64,000 nt of DNA from Amorphus orientalis (GCF_030814015.1 NZ_JAUSUL010000004.1:62001-126000), one strand, 5' to 3'. Numbered from the stretch's first letter, positions 45,124 to 54,969 are shown. The notes: a model not told the origin generated them from the sequence alone. Made by a program: numbers and translations.

Positions 45124-46521
45124 TCAAGCGGGACCTCCGAGAACGAGTTCCGGGGTCGCGGCCGCGCGCGGCGGCTCGAGCGCTTCCGCGACCAGGCTGT
45201 GGCCACCGGCGTCGCGGATCACCGCCTGGACCAGATCGCCGACGGCGCCGGCCGATACGTCCAGATGAACCGGCTGGAGATAGGGCGAGCGCCCGGTGAT
45301 CTGGTCGGAGCGGCGGCCGGGCTTCTCCAGAAGCACCTCCATGGTCCGGCCCACCATGGCCTTGTTGAAGTCGGCGGACTGGCTGTTCAGGAGCGCCTGC
45401 AGCCGCTGCAGCCGCTCGCTCTTGACGTCTTCGGGAACCTGCTCGTCGCGACCCGCCGCCGGCGTCCCCGGACGCTGCGAGTACTTGAACGAATAGGCGG
45501 ACGCGTAGCCCACATCCTCGACCAGACGCATCGTGTCCTCGAAATCGCTGTCGCTCTCGCCGGGGAAGCCGACGATGAAGTCGCCCGACAGCGCGATGTC
45601 CGGCCGGGCGGCGCGGATACGGTCGATTACACGACGATAGTCGTCGGCCGTATGACGCCGGTTCATGGCGGCGAGCGTCCGGTCGGAGCCGGCCTGCACG
45701 GGCAGGTGCAGATAGGGCATCAGCGCCGGCAGGTCGCGATGGGCGGCGATCAGCCCGTCGGTCATGTCGAGGGGATGGCTCGTCGTGTAGCGCAGCCGGG
45801 CGAGGCCGTCGATTTCCGCCAGCCGCATCAGGAGACGGCCGAGATCCCAGTCGCGGCCGTCCTCGCCCTCGCCGTGATAGGCGTTGACGTTCTGGCCGAG
45901 GAGCGTGATCTCGCGCACCCCGGAGGCGGCGAGCTGTTCGGCTTCCGCGATCACCGCGGCGACCGGGCGGGAGACTTCCGCGCCGCGGGTATAGGGGACC
46001 ACGCAGAACGCGCAGAACTTGTCGCAGCCTTCCTGCACGGTCAGGAAGGCCGTCGGTCCGCGCGCGATCAGCCCCGGCTTGGCGCGGCTGGGTAGCGCGT
46101 CGAACTTGTCCTCGGCGGGAAAGTCGATGTCGACCACGCCGGGTTTGTCCACCGCCTCGCGAGTGAGCTGCGGCAGCCGGTGATAGGATTGGGGTCCGAC
46201 GACGAAATCGACGCTGGGCGCCCGGCGCACGATCTCCGCGCCCTCCGCCTGGGCCACGCATCCCGCCACGCCGACGGACAGACGGCCACCGCTGCGCGCC
46301 CGATCCTCCTTGAGCTGCCGGATCCGGCCGAGCTCGGAATAGACCTTCTCCGCCGCCTTCTCGCGGATATGGCAGGTGTTGAGCAGGATCAGGTCGGCCT
46401 CCTCCATGGAGTCCGTCGCCCGATACCCGTCGGCCGCGAGCGCCTCGCCCATGCGCTCTGCGTCATAGACGTTCATCTGGCACCCGTAACTCTTGATGAA
46501 GACCCGTTTCGTACCTGTCAT
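45124..46521 (-). CDS. miaB: tRNA-2-methylthio-N6-dimethylallyladenosine synthase
   Basis: MiaB is the radical SAM methylthiotransferase that modifies A37 of tRNAs. The 465-residue protein has the UPF0004 domain ([43 protein letters not shown]) with three cluster cysteines, the radical SAM motif [17 protein letters not shown], and a C-terminal TRAM domain. The ATG at 46521 begins the conserved [11 protein letters not shown]. The GGDEF/EAL gene upstream is separated by 97 bases. Confidence 0.96.
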   Translation of the reverse strand: MTGTKRVFIKSYGCQMNVYDAERMGEALAADGYRATDSMEEADLILLNTCHIREKAAEKVYSELGRIRQLKEDRARSGGRLSVGVAGCVAQAEGAEIVRRAPSVDFVVGPQSYHRLPQLTREAVDKPGVVDIDFPAEDKFDALPSRAKPGLIARGPTAFLTVQEGCDKFCAFCVVPYTRGAEVSRPVAAVIAEAEQLAASGVREITLLGQNVNAYHGEGEDGRDWDLGRLLMRLAEIDGLARLRYTTSHPLDMTDGLIAAHRDLPALMPYLHLPVQAGSDRTLAAMNRRHTADDYRRVIDRIRAARPDIALSGDFIVGFPGESDSDFEDTMRLVEDVGYASAYSFKYSQRPGTPAAGRDEQVPEDVKSERLQRLQALLNSQSADFNKAMVGRTMEVLLEKPGRRSDQITGRSPYLQPVHLDVSAGAVGDLVQAVIRDAGGHSLVAEALEPPRAAATPELVLGGPA

Positions 46522-46618
46522 TGCCACCGCTTCTGCTGCTTCTTCCGGGGTGCCGCAGATCGCCCGCGAACGCAAGGACGAAGCGTTGCTCGGCCGATCC
46601 GGATCGGTTGCCGCGCGC

Positions 46619-48208
46619 TCAGATGATCGCTCCGCGCCGCGGCGTCTTCGCACCCTTCAGGAGATCCGGCACGTCGGCTGCCGGCACCGGCTCGGAAAAT
46701 AGGTATCCCTGACCGAGATCGCAGCCCCTTTCCTTCAGCCAGAGCGCGTCGTCGAGGGTTTCGATCCCCTCCGCGGTGACCGTCAGCCCCAGGCTGTGCC
46801 CCAAGACGATGACGAGATCGACCACGGTGGCGGCCGCCTGTCCGGTGCGGCGCTGGACGACGAAGGAGCGGTCGATCTTGATCTTGTCGATGGGGATCTC
46901 GTGCAGATGCCGCAGGCTGGAATAGCCGGTGCCGAAATCGTCGAGCGAGATGCGGATCCCGACCTCCTTGAGGGCCGAGACGATCTCCAGGGCCAGCGGA
47001 AAGTCCTGAACGAGGGCGTCCTCGGTGATCTCGATCTCCAGCCGCGAGGCGGGGAGCCCGGTCCGCTCGAGCGACTCCAGCACGATGCCGATCATGGCCC
47101 GCTCGCCGAGCTGGGTCGGGGACGCGTTGACCGCGATCTGCACCGGATCCGGCCACTCCATCGCCACCGTGCTGGCCTCTTCGAGGATATGGGCGAACAG
47201 GCGCCCAATCAGCCCGGCATCGTCAGCCACGGCGACCAGTTCCTCGCCCGCGATCAGGCCGTGCTCAGGGTGGTTCCACCGCGCCAGAACCTCGAACCCG
47301 ACGACCTCGCCGCTGGCGAGCTCCACGAAGGGCTGAAAATAGGGGACGATCTCGCCGTCGCTCAGAGCCCGGGGCAGCTCCGCTTCCAGGGTCAGCCGGT
47401 GGCGGGCTTCCGTGTCGACCACGGCATCGAAGGCGGCGTAGCTGTTGCGCCCGCGTTTCTTGGCCCGGTCGATCGACAGGTCCGCCCGCTGCATGAGCAC
47501 TTCCCGCTGGGTGCCGTCCTGCGGGGCGAGCGCCACGCCGATGCTTCCCGTCACCCGGATGTCGCCATCGCCGAGATCGATCGGCGCGCGCACCTCGCTC
47601 AGGAGGCGCCGGATGAGCCGCAGGAGCTGGGATTCATCGCCTCCGGCGATCAGGATGCCGAACTCGTCGGCGCCAAGGCGGGCCACGAACTGGGGCGGAC
47701 GGACGACCTTGGTCAGGCGCCTGGCAACCACCTGCAGGACACGGTCGCCGCCCGAGTGGCCATGGAGGTCGTTGACCACCCGAAACCGGTCGACGTCGAA
47801 GACGACAAGGGCCAGCCGCGACCGCTCCTTCATCGCCACGTCCAGCCACTGATCGAAGGTCTGCACGAAATTGCGCCGGTTCGGCAGCCCGGTCAGCGGG
47901 TCGTAGAGGGCGAGTTGGACGGCGGTGCCTTCCGCTTCCCGGCGGCGGACGATCTCCCGATTCAGATCGCGCGAGTAGACCGCGAGCACCGCCACCAGCG
48001 CGACGGTCGCCACGATGAACAGATTGACGAAATGGGCGAGCGGCCCTGCCGGCGTGATGTAGTCGTGAAGCGACCCGATGAAGTCGAGCCAGGTGAGGAC
48101 GGCGAAGCCTGCGACGGCCAGCGCGCCGATCACGGCATAGAGGCGCCGCCGGGCGCGACGCCACGTCAATTCCGGATCCTGTTTGGGTGTGGCGCGCGTC
48201 CAAGCCAT
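46619..48208 (-). CDS. GGDEF/EAL domain protein, probable c-di-GMP phosphodiesterase
   Basis: This 529-residue membrane protein has two helices (about 23-45 and 60-79), a GGDEF domain (about 95-262) with [12 protein letters not shown], so the signature is GADEF, and an EAL domain (about 275-520) with EVL at 306-308, [29 protein letters not shown] and DKIKIDRSF. The EAL metal and catalytic residues look intact, so phosphodiesterase activity is likely, while the GGDEF part may be weak or regulatory. It sits inside an otherwise conserved housekeeping run. The start at 48208 lacks a good ribosome binding site. Confidence 0.87.
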   Translation of the reverse strand: MAWTRATPKQDPELTWRRARRRLYAVIGALAVAGFAVLTWLDFIGSLHDYITPAGPLAHFVNLFIVATVALVAVLAVYSRDLNREIVRRREAEGTAVQLALYDPLTGLPNRRNFVQTFDQWLDVAMKERSRLALVVFDVDRFRVVNDLHGHSGGDRVLQVVARRLTKVVRPPQFVARLGADEFGILIAGGDESQLLRLIRRLLSEVRAPIDLGDGDIRVTGSIGVALAPQDGTQREVLMQRADLSIDRAKKRGRNSYAAFDAVVDTEARHRLTLEAELPRALSDGEIVPYFQPFVELASGEVVGFEVLARWNHPEHGLIAGEELVAVADDAGLIGRLFAHILEEASTVAMEWPDPVQIAVNASPTQLGERAMIGIVLESLERTGLPASRLEIEITEDALVQDFPLALEIVSALKEVGIRISLDDFGTGYSSLRHLHEIPIDKIKIDRSFVVQRRTGQAAATVVDLVIVLGHSLGLTVTAEGIETLDDALWLKERGCDLGQGYLFSEPVPAADVPDLLKGAKTPRRGAII

Positions 48209-48284
48209 GCCAGCGACGGTCCCCGCAAACGCGGTCAAAAGCAAGACGTCCGCAGCGACGGCCGACCCGCCCGCAGCCGTGCCG

Positions 48285-49094
48285 TCAGCCGCCGGTTGCC
48301 GCCACCTCGTCGGCGCGCCCGGTGAGCGCGCGAACCGTCGAGCGGCGGACGATTTCCTCCGCCTTGCGTGCGATCTCCTTGCGATCGGTACCGGGGCCGA
48401 AGGCCACCGCCTCGCCCCAGGTGATCTCGACGTCGATCGGCCCCTTCTTGAGGATACGCCAGAGATGCGGCGCCATGTCCATGTCCCCGTACCAGGCGAC
48501 GAGCGGACGGCGGTACCGGCCGAGGGGAATGCCGTAGAGGCGGGTGTAGGCGATGGCGAGCGGCTGCACCCAGATCCGTTCGCCCTCCTCCGCAACCGCC
48601 TCCTTCGCAGCCCCCAGCAGCGCCGTGCGGAAAGGCAGAACGAAGGTTCCGCTGGAGGACGTACCCTCGGCGAACAGGACCATCACGTCGCCGTGCTTGA
48701 GCCGCTCGGCGATCTTGCCGGCGACGGCGCCGGTGGCATGCCGCCGGGTGCGGTCGACGAACACCGTGCGCTGGAGCTTGGCGAAAAGGCCGAACACCGG
48801 CCAGCCGGCGACCTCCGCCTTGGCAATGAAGGACAACGGCATCAGCGATCCCAGGACCGTGATGTCGAGCCAGGACACGTGGTTGGCGGCAACGAGCAGC
48901 GGCCGGTCCGGGGTCGGTGCCCCCCGCTCCAGCACCCGGATCCCGAGAAGCCGGGTGGTGATCCGGTGCCACAGGAGCGGGATGGTGGCGACCTTTTCCG
49001 ACTTGAGCCACATCGCAAAGTACTGGGCCGGAATGAGGACCAGCGTCACGCAGGTCAGCGAAATGATGATCAGGACCGCCCGGATTACGCCCAT
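48285..49094 (-). CDS. 1-acyl-sn-glycerol-3-phosphate acyltransferase
   Basis: A 269-residue PlsC-family acyltransferase: an N-terminal membrane helix, then NHVSWLDITVLG (the NHx4D motif), FIAKAEVAGWPVFG, VFVDRTRRHATG and LFAEGTSSSGTFVLPF. It makes phosphatidate from lysophosphatidate; OlsA, which acylates lyso-ornithine lipid in rhizobia, has the same motifs and is an alternative. The gene at 49101 (fur) ends six bases upstream. Confidence 0.9.
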   Translation of the reverse strand: MGVIRAVLIIISLTCVTLVLIPAQYFAMWLKSEKVATIPLLWHRITTRLLGIRVLERGAPTPDRPLLVAANHVSWLDITVLGSLMPLSFIAKAEVAGWPVFGLFAKLQRTVFVDRTRRHATGAVAGKIAERLKHGDVMVLFAEGTSSSGTFVLPFRTALLGAAKEAVAEEGERIWVQPLAIAYTRLYGIPLGRYRRPLVAWYGDMDMAPHLWRILKKGPIDVEITWGEAVAFGPGTDRKEIARKAEEIVRRSTVRALTGRADEVAATGG

Positions 49095-49100
49095 GGTTGC

Positions 49101-49547
49101 TCAGCGCGCCTTTTCGGTATCATCGAGGGGCACGCCGTAGAGTTCCAGCCGATGGTCGACCAGGCGGTAGCCCAACTCGCGCGCGATGCGCTCCTGCAAC
49201 TGTTCGATCTCCTCGCGGCGGAACTCGACGACCTGACCGGTGCGCAGGTCGATCAGGTGGTCGTGATGCTCGTCCGGAACGGTCTCGTAGCGGGCGCGGC
49301 CATCGCGAAAGTCGTGCCGCTCGATGATACCGGCATCCTCGAACAGCTTCACGGTCCGGTAGACGGTGGAGATGGAGATGCGCGAATCGACGGCGGCCGC
49401 GCGACGGTGCAGTTCCTCCACATCGGGATGATCGCTCGCCGCCTCGATCACGCGGGTGATGACCCGGCGCTGCTCCGTCATCCGCATCCCCTTGGCGACG
49501 CACTGCTCTTCCAGAGTGAGCGCATCATGGTTGTCCTGTCCGGCCAC
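49101..49547 (-). CDS. Fur-family metalloregulator (Fur/Mur)
   Basis: This 148-residue protein has the Fur winged helix (GMRMTEQRRVITRVIE, SISTVYRTVKLFEDAGIIERHDF) and the dimerisation domain with HHDHLIDLRTGQVVEF metal ligands. In rhizobia the orthologue at this place acts as the manganese regulator Mur, so the metal is uncertain. The GTG at 49547 is chosen because GGGAGG lies seven bases upstream; an ATG at 49571 in the same frame has no ribosome binding site. Confidence 0.9.
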   Translation of the reverse strand: MAGQDNHDALTLEEQCVAKGMRMTEQRRVITRVIEAASDHPDVEELHRRAAAVDSRISISTVYRTVKLFEDAGIIERHDFRDGRARYETVPDEHHDHLIDLRTGQVVEFRREEIEQLQERIARELGYRLVDHRLELYGVPLDDTEKAR

Positions 49548-49639
49548 CGGCCAACCTCCCGGTTCTTTCATCCCATGACGCCGTGCCGCCCCGGCCCTCG
49601 CCGCTGGGTGACACCGATACGTAGCCCTTTCCGGCGCGA

Positions 49640-50131
49640 TTATCCAAGATCGCAGCGCATGACAAGCGCGAGGCCTTTCCGCTTGCCCTCCCGGGCATAG
49701 TAGGACGGCCGCTCGCCCACCACTTTGAAGCCAAGCTTAGTATAGATCGCCAGGGCGGGCGCATTCTCCGAATCCACCTCCAGAAAGACCTGGGTGACCC
49801 TGGCCTTGTAGAGATGCCTGAGGGCAGCGGACACCAGGCTGTGTCCGGTGCCGCTCCGCCGATGGGTGGGTCTGACCGCGATGGTCAGGATCTCGCCTTC
49901 GTCCGCGGCGCTGCGCAGGATGACGAAGCCGACCGGCCGCGAACTCGACCACAGGCTTCCGCGCCGGGCGACCAGCGCCTCCACGCCGGGCTTGGACAGA
50001 AGGGCGGCGATCTCGTCGCTGGTCCACTCCTGGGAAAAGCAGGCAGCGTGGATCGCGGCGATTTCGGCCACGTCATCCGACGTCGCCATGTCGACGATCC
50101 GCGGCGGAGGTCCGAAGAAAAAATCGATCAC
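49640..50131 (-). CDS. rimI: ribosomal protein S18 alanine N-acetyltransferase-like GNAT protein
   Basis: A 163-residue GNAT acetyltransferase: AIHAACFSQEWTSDEIAALL at the start, EILTIAVRPTHRRSGTGHSLV with the R-x-x-G-x-G acetyl-CoA loop, and FLEVDSENAPALAIYTKLGFKVVGERPSYY, the RimI C-terminal pattern. RimI acetylates the N-terminal alanine of S18. It overlaps tsaB (ATGA), as in many Alphaproteobacteria, which supports the name. Confidence 0.9.
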   Translation of the reverse strand: MIDFFFGPPPRIVDMATSDDVAEIAAIHAACFSQEWTSDEIAALLSKPGVEALVARRGSLWSSSRPVGFVILRSAADEGEILTIAVRPTHRRSGTGHSLVSAALRHLYKARVTQVFLEVDSENAPALAIYTKLGFKVVGERPSYYAREGKRKGLALVMRCDLG

Positions 50132-50805
50132 GGTGCAGGTCCGACCAGCGACCGGGCGGGTTTGGCGTCCGGCACCTTGAGATAGGCCGGACGCGGCGGC
50201 GACGTGTCGACATCCGCTGCCAGCGCCAGGGCGACAAGCGCGTCCGGCTCGGCCGCCGCCAGCGGCATCACCGGTCCTGCCCGGCGGCCGGCGGCGGCGA
50301 AGATCTCCGCCGCAAGGGGGGCGCCGGAACCGATCAGCACGGCATCGTCCGGCACATCCCCGGCGAGCTCCGCGAGACGGACATGGCGGGCGTCGGAGAG
50401 CGGCTGAAGCGCTTCGTCGAAGATCCGGGCGAAGACCGCCTCATGGCGGGCGTCCACCATCGCGACGCGCACCCGTGCCGCTGCCTCGTCGGACGGGCAA
50501 CTGGCGGCGAGTGCTTCGAGGCTCGACAGCCCGACGACCGGGCAGCCGGTGACGAGACCGATCCCACGCGCCGCGGCGACGCCGATCCGCACGCCGGTGA
50601 AACTGCCCGGGCCCACGACGACGGCAATGCGCTCGATGTCGCGGAAGCCCGCTCCGGCCCTGGCAAGCGCGGCCTCGGCCATCCCGACGATGGCTTCGGC
50701 CTGGCCGCGGGCCGGCTCGCGCCGCTCGCACGCGAGCACCGTCCCCGGCGTTCCCACCACGGCCTGGCAGGCGTCGAGCGCCGTATCGACAACGAGAGAA
50801 AGCAT
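50128..50805 (-). CDS. tsaB: tRNA threonylcarbamoyladenosine biosynthesis protein TsaB
   Basis: TsaB is the inactive partner of TsaD in making t6A37 in tRNA. The 225-residue protein begins MLSLVVDTALDACQ and has IAVVVGPGSFTGVRIGVAAARGI, GLSSLEALA and a C-terminal RPAYLKVPDA. The start at 50805 gives the standard beginning; a longer frame to 50856 has no support. The pair tsaB-rimI is typical. Confidence 0.93.
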   Translation of the reverse strand: MLSLVVDTALDACQAVVGTPGTVLACERREPARGQAEAIVGMAEAALARAGAGFRDIERIAVVVGPGSFTGVRIGVAAARGIGLVTGCPVVGLSSLEALAASCPSDEAAARVRVAMVDARHEAVFARIFDEALQPLSDARHVRLAELAGDVPDDAVLIGSGAPLAAEIFAAAGRRAGPVMPLAAAEPDALVALALAADVDTSPPRPAYLKVPDAKPARSLVGPAP

Positions 50806-50829
50806 GCGCAACGATCCGACAGACGCGGT

Positions 50830-50854
50830 GAGAGGTCCGGGTGCCGGACCTCTC
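50830..50854 (-). other. perfect 11-base hairpin between nfu and tsaB
   Basis: GAGAGGTCCGG, three bases and CCGGACCTCTC form a perfect stem-loop 25 bases upstream of the tsaB start. There is no T-tract, so it is terminator-like at best and could instead protect the tsaB mRNA 5' end. Confidence 0.45.
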
Positions 50855-50927
50855 ATATCCCAGACGCGACCGAGGTCAAACGTCTGCAGAGACGCGCCGG
50901 AGCGCGGCGATCATCGCGCCCCGTGCG

Positions 50928-51488
50928 TCACGCCTCGACGGCGCGAACCTCCTGCACTTCCGGTACGAAATGCCGCATCAGGTTCTCGATCCCCATGCGC
51001 AGCGTCGCCGTGGACGACGGGCAGCCGGCACAGGCGCCGCGCATCGACAGGAACACGACGCCGTCGCGGAAGCCTTTGAACGTGATGTCGCCACCGTCGT
51101 TGGCCACGGCCGGGCGGACACGCTCATCGAGGAGTTCCTTGATCATGGCCACGGTGCCTTCGTCCTCGGAGTTGTAAAACTCCTCGGAGCTTTCCTCGCC
51201 GGAATTCTCCAGGAGGACCGGCGCGTCGGACAGGTAGTGCTCCATGATCGCGCCGAGAACGGCCGGCTTCAGGTGCTGCCAGTCGTCGTCGTCCTTGGTC
51301 ACCGACACGAAATCGGAGCCGAGGAAGACGCCGGTCACGCCGGGAACGGCGAACAGGCGCTGGGCCAGCGGCGACACGGACGCGTCGTCGGGCGAGCGGA
51401 AATCCCGCGTACCCTCGCCGAGCACGGGCTCGCCGGGCAGGAACTTCAGGGTCTGCGGATTGGGGGTGGCTTCGGTCTGGATAAACAT
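50928..51488 (-). CDS. NifU-family iron-sulphur cluster scaffold (Nfu)
   Basis: This 186-residue protein has the two Nfu parts: an N-terminal domain that starts MFIQTEATPNPQTLKFLPG and includes LFAVPGVTGVFLGSDF, and a C-terminal NifU-like domain with RPAVANDGGDITF and GACAGCPSS, the CxxC cluster-binding motif. It carries Fe-S clusters to target enzymes; MiaB in the same region is one possible client. GGAGG precedes the start. Confidence 0.93.
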   Translation of the reverse strand: MFIQTEATPNPQTLKFLPGEPVLGEGTRDFRSPDDASVSPLAQRLFAVPGVTGVFLGSDFVSVTKDDDDWQHLKPAVLGAIMEHYLSDAPVLLENSGEESSEEFYNSEDEGTVAMIKELLDERVRPAVANDGGDITFKGFRDGVVFLSMRGACAGCPSSTATLRMGIENLMRHFVPEVQEVRAVEA

Positions 51489-51592
51489 GGTGCCTCCGTT
51501 GCGGTTCAAGGCCGCACTGATGGACCGGGTACAGTCTGGATCTGTTATCGGGTGCGTGTCGGCCGCATTCAAGAGCGCGCGGACAGGTCGGG

Positions 51593-52441
51593 CTATTTCG
51601 CGGCCGTCTTCGCCCCCGGCCGGCGCGGGACGAGCCCGGACGCGGCCAGCTTCTTCTCGAAGACTTCGACCCAGGCCCTGAGTTCCGCAAGCCCGGACGT
51701 GGCCTCCCAGATGTCGATGTCGTATTTCTCGACGAGGTCGTCCGGATCCCATTCCAGCGCCTCGGCGAGGGATTTCGACTGGATCTCCGTGAGGCGCCAG
51801 ACCTCTGAATCGCAGAAGGGCAGCCGCACGAAGTCGATCTTCGGATGCTCCCGGAGCGCGAGCAGCTTCGCCCGCGCCGGCTCGGTGAGAACCTTTCCGT
51901 CGGCCTCGTTGATGACGATGACGATCTTGCCGACGGGCAGCAGGTCCCCGTTGAGAAGGGTATTGGCGAGACTGGCCGCCTGTTCCACGGAGTGCATCGT
52001 CGACTTGCACACGACGCACACATCGACCGGCGGCGCATTGCGGTTCTTCAGGACCGTGTTGGCGTGGCGCAGTTCCGCCCATTCCAGCATCCGGTCGATG
52101 ACGTTTGCACCGAGATCGATCAGCGCGCTGCCGCGCACGAGGACGTCGCCGACACGATCCCAGTACCGGATCGACTGGTTCAGGTCGTCGCTGATCTTCA
52201 GTTCGCCATAGGTGGCTCCGATACCCAGTTCCGTGACCCGGTTCGGATAGAGCTTGCCGAGTTTGGAGCTCTCGCCACTGCCCATGAAGTCGGCCGAATA
52301 GAGCTGGCGGGGCGCGCCATTCTTCTGCGCGATCACGTGAATCATCTGGGCGACGGTGGTCTTTCCCTGACCGCCGCTGCGCGCCGCGCAAATGATCGAG
52401 CGAAGCTTCGCGTCCTCAGACCCGGCCCCTCCGTTCGACAT
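51593..52441 (-). CDS. ParA/StbB-like P-loop ATPase, chromosomal orphan
   Basis: This 282-residue protein has ICAARSGGQGKTTVAQM near its N-terminus: a Walker A with Lys27, but serine in the place of the ParA signature lysine. ALIDLGANVIDRMLEWAE and VVCKSTMHSVEQAA suggest the switch regions, and IVIVINEADGKVL the nucleotide-base region. The YSADFMGSGESSKLGKLYP and W-DRVGDVLVRGSALIDLG segments recall StbB/TraL-type proteins of plasmids. No ParB or centromere-like repeat is near. It may position a cell structure; a bactofilin gene is the next gene upstream. Function unknown. Confidence 0.72.
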   Translation of the reverse strand: MSNGGAGSEDAKLRSIICAARSGGQGKTTVAQMIHVIAQKNGAPRQLYSADFMGSGESSKLGKLYPNRVTELGIGATYGELKISDDLNQSIRYWDRVGDVLVRGSALIDLGANVIDRMLEWAELRHANTVLKNRNAPPVDVCVVCKSTMHSVEQAASLANTLLNGDLLPVGKIVIVINEADGKVLTEPARAKLLALREHPKIDFVRLPFCDSEVWRLTEIQSKSLAEALEWDPDDLVEKYDIDIWEATSGLAELRAWVEVFEKKLAASGLVPRRPGAKTAAK

Positions 52442-52707
52442 AGGTACATCCCTCTGCTTGCGCGGCGGCACCCGGGCGAACGGCCCTGCGACGCCGCTGC
52501 GTCATGTCCACACCTCATGTGCGGCGAACGTCGAGAGAAGCCGCAGCGCGATCCGGGCATTGCCCGGCCCTGCGGCCCCCGTCAGATTTCAGGTCTCGGC
52601 AACCGGCGCCGGCCCGGCCCCTGCGGGCGCGACCCGGCGTCGTCCGCTTGGCACCCCTCCGATCCCCGGACTTCGAGAGCCCGGGTCCTGACCGATGCCA
52701 TCGTCTT

Positions 52708-53157
52708 CTAGATGTCGTCCGTCTTCTTTGACGAGGAGTAAATGTCGTCGTCGCTGCGCTCGGAAGACGTCGTCCTGCCGGCCGGAGCGGACGTCCGCGA
52801 GGCGCCGCCGGACCGGCCGCTGGTCTGGGTCTCCTCGGTGGCGAGGTCGCCGATCAGCCGCGCGCCCGCATCGACCGCGAGCGAACCGTAATTGACCTTG
52901 CCCTTCAAAAGCCCCGTGGCGCGGATCGTGAGTTGCCCGGTCAGGGAGACGGTCCCCTCGACCCGGCCGAGGATCTCCGCGGTCTCGCCGGAGACCGTGC
53001 CGGACACGAACCCGTTCTCGCCGATGATCAGATGGGTCGCCTTCAACTCGCCGTGGAATTCTCCGTCGATCCGGGCCGTGCCGTCGACCTCGACGCCGGC
53101 GTTCTCGACCTTGGTGTTCGTGCCGACATAAAATTGCTGTTCGCTCAAATCAGCCAT
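52708..53157 (-). CDS. bactofilin family cytoskeletal protein
   Basis: Bactofilins form nucleotide-free beta-helical filaments. The 149-residue protein has the central repeat domain (about 10-105) with regular strands such as VEVDGTARIDGEFHGELKAT, VSGTVSGETAEILGRVEGTV and GLLKGKVNYGSLAVD, and a serine- and aspartate-rich tail. MADLSEQQ at 53157 is the likely start; an ATG four codons earlier is possible. It lies 266 bases upstream of the ParA-like gene on the same strand. Confidence 0.9.
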   Translation of the reverse strand: MADLSEQQFYVGTNTKVENAGVEVDGTARIDGEFHGELKATHLIIGENGFVSGTVSGETAEILGRVEGTVSLTGQLTIRATGLLKGKVNYGSLAVDAGARLIGDLATEETQTSGRSGGASRTSAPAGRTTSSERSDDDIYSSSKKTDDI

Positions 53158-53280
53158 TGGAATATCCATTCCTTGGATCCTGCTGACACGACGGCTGACA
53201 TCATGCGTCCCGCGGCAGGTCGTTCGGCCACAGCCTCGTCGCCCCCGCGTCGAGCACCGCTGTTAACCCGGTTTCACCTA

Positions 53281-53393
53281 GAGCCTTTTCCGCTCGGATG
53301 GAAACAGTCGAGCGATAAGAAACGGCTCCAGTTCCATTAGGTTGAGCAAGTCCCTTTCGTTCAAGCTGAATTCAGCCTGGACGGGACAAGCTC
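53281..53393 (+). repeat. family B two-hairpin element, copy 4
   Basis: This copy lies in the 388-base gap between the bactofilin and stress-protein genes (53158-53545), where I see no other feature. It starts GAGCCTTTTCCGCTCGGATG, has the first hairpin CTCGGATG/AGTCGAG with one weak pair, CGGCTCC, then TTGAGCAAGTCC, GTTCAAGCTGAA/TTCAGCCTGGAC and GGGACAAGCTCC. The ends GAGC and GCTC are intact. Confidence 0.85.
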
Positions 53394-53545
53394 CAGAGCG
53401 AGGTAGCAACTCCCCGGCGGACAGGCAATGTACTCAGGGCCCGCAGAGTGGTGTCGGGCCCGAATATGCACCGCACCTTCGCGTGCCGTCGCGCCGGCGA
53501 CGCACGCCGTGCGGTTCAGCGAGGCGGACGCGCGCTGATCGAGAA

Positions 53546-54037
53546 TCAGGCGAGGCCGGCGATCTCCTCGTCGGACAGGTCGCCCGGCACGATGGTCACC
53601 GGGATGTGGAAGCCGCCGGAGGCCGAGGCGATCGAACTGACCAGCGGTCCGGGTCCGTCGGATCCGGTGCCGGCGGCAAGCACCAGAATGGCGATCTCGG
53701 CATCCTCGTCGATGAGCTGGCGGATCTCTTCGGAGCGGGTGCCCTCCCGGATCACGGTTTCCGGGTCCACCTTGGCCACCGCGCGCGCCCGATCCACGAA
53801 GCGCGAGAGCGTGGCCCGCGCCTCCTCTTCCTTCTCCGCACGCATGATGCTTTCCACGCCGAGCCAATGCTGGAACTCGGCGGGCGAGATCACGTAGAGA
53901 AGCACGACCATGCCGCCGGTGTGTTCGGCGCGCTGGGCGGCATAGAGCACGGCCCGTTCGCACTCGGGCGTCTCGTCGATAACCACCAGGAACTTGCGCT
54001 GGTGGCCCTGCTGGTGGCTCGTTCGAGGGCTAATCAT
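53546..54037 (-). CDS. universal stress protein (UspA family)
   Basis: A 163-residue UspA-domain protein: KFLVVIDETPECERAVLYAA, VVLLYVISPAEFQHWLG, and a C-terminal AILVLAAGTGSDGPGPLVSS that stands in for the ATP-binding G-2x-G-9x-G-S/T loop, which is only partly matched. Nucleotide binding is therefore uncertain. Such proteins act in stress survival; the specific trigger is not known. A divergent promoter region of 140 bases separates it from lolA. Confidence 0.87.
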   Translation of the reverse strand: MISPRTSHQQGHQRKFLVVIDETPECERAVLYAAQRAEHTGGMVVLLYVISPAEFQHWLGVESIMRAEKEEEARATLSRFVDRARAVAKVDPETVIREGTRSEEIRQLIDEDAEIAILVLAAGTGSDGPGPLVSSIASASGGFHIPVTIVPGDLSDEEIAGLA

Positions 54038-54177
54038 GGAGCAACCTTGCCATCGGCCGCGGGTCGCGACAAGCAGACACTGAGCCGCCGCGCACAGGGT
54101 ATCGCTGCCCCTGTACGGCCCCGCATATGGCTACGAAGACGCGCGCTACCCAACCCGGATCCGCAACGGGGCGCCGC

Positions 54178-54849
54178 CTATCTGCGATTGTTCACGCCTT
54201 CGCGGATGATCGTGTAGTCGATCTTGAACAGGTCCGGGTCGACCGGCCTGTCCAGGGCGACGTTGTAGATCGAGACTTCGGTCGTCTGGCCCTGGGCGTC
54301 GGTCACTTCCCACTTCTTCAGTTCGCTGGTGCCACGGTCGAAGATCAGCTTCAGGGTGCCGTCGCCGAAGGCGGTGTCTTCCTCGATCGTGATCTCGACC
54401 ACGTCCGGCCGCATCTCCAGCCGCGACACCTTGGCGTCGGTGGTCAGATCGATGTCGTCGGACAGAAGGAAGCGCAGCGGCGTGCGCTTCAGCGGCCAGA
54501 TGTCCTGGGAGGCGCGCTTACGATTGCGCACCGCGACAGAGGTGCCGTCGGCGATGATGTCGAGCTGGGAGGGCGGATTGTAGAAGAAGCGGACCTTGCC
54601 CGGACGCTTCAGGGCGAACTGGCCGTCGGTGCGCTGGCCGTTCGGTCCGACCTGCACGAACTCGCCGCGCATGGTCTCGATGTCGTTGAAGTAGGCGTTG
54701 ATGTTGCGCAGCGCCTCGTCCGGGCTCGTCTCGGCGCGCGCGGCGGTTGCTGCGATGGTCAATCCGGCCAGGGCGGCGAGCATCGCCACTATGCGAATCC
54801 AGAAGCCGGGGCCGCCATGGGACGGGTGGCGGTTAACGGAGCCAGTCAT
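54178..54849 (-). CDS. lolA: outer-membrane lipoprotein carrier protein LolA
   Basis: LolA carries lipoproteins across the periplasm from LolCDE to the outer membrane. The 223-residue precursor has a signal peptide with a hydrophobic core (IVAMLAALAGLTIAATA) and a likely cut after AARAE, then NINAYFNDIETMRGEFVQVGPNG, RPGKVRFFYNPP and a C-terminal IYNVALDRPVDPDLFKID. It follows ftsK on the same strand, 120 bases later, a common alphaproteobacterial order. Confidence 0.92.
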   Translation of the reverse strand: MTGSVNRHPSHGGPGFWIRIVAMLAALAGLTIAATAARAETSPDEALRNINAYFNDIETMRGEFVQVGPNGQRTDGQFALKRPGKVRFFYNPPSQLDIIADGTSVAVRNRKRASQDIWPLKRTPLRFLLSDDIDLTTDAKVSRLEMRPDVVEITIEEDTAFGDGTLKLIFDRGTSELKKWEVTDAQGQTTEVSIYNVALDRPVDPDLFKIDYTIIREGVNNRR

Positions 54850-54969
54850 GGGTGAGGATCTCCTCGTGCCGGGCCCGGAACATGCCTCGGGCCCGATCGG
54901 TCATGGCGCGAATCAACGCGCTCTCTTGACTGTGCTTTACGTGCCGCTTTTGACGAAGTTGCGGCAGGA

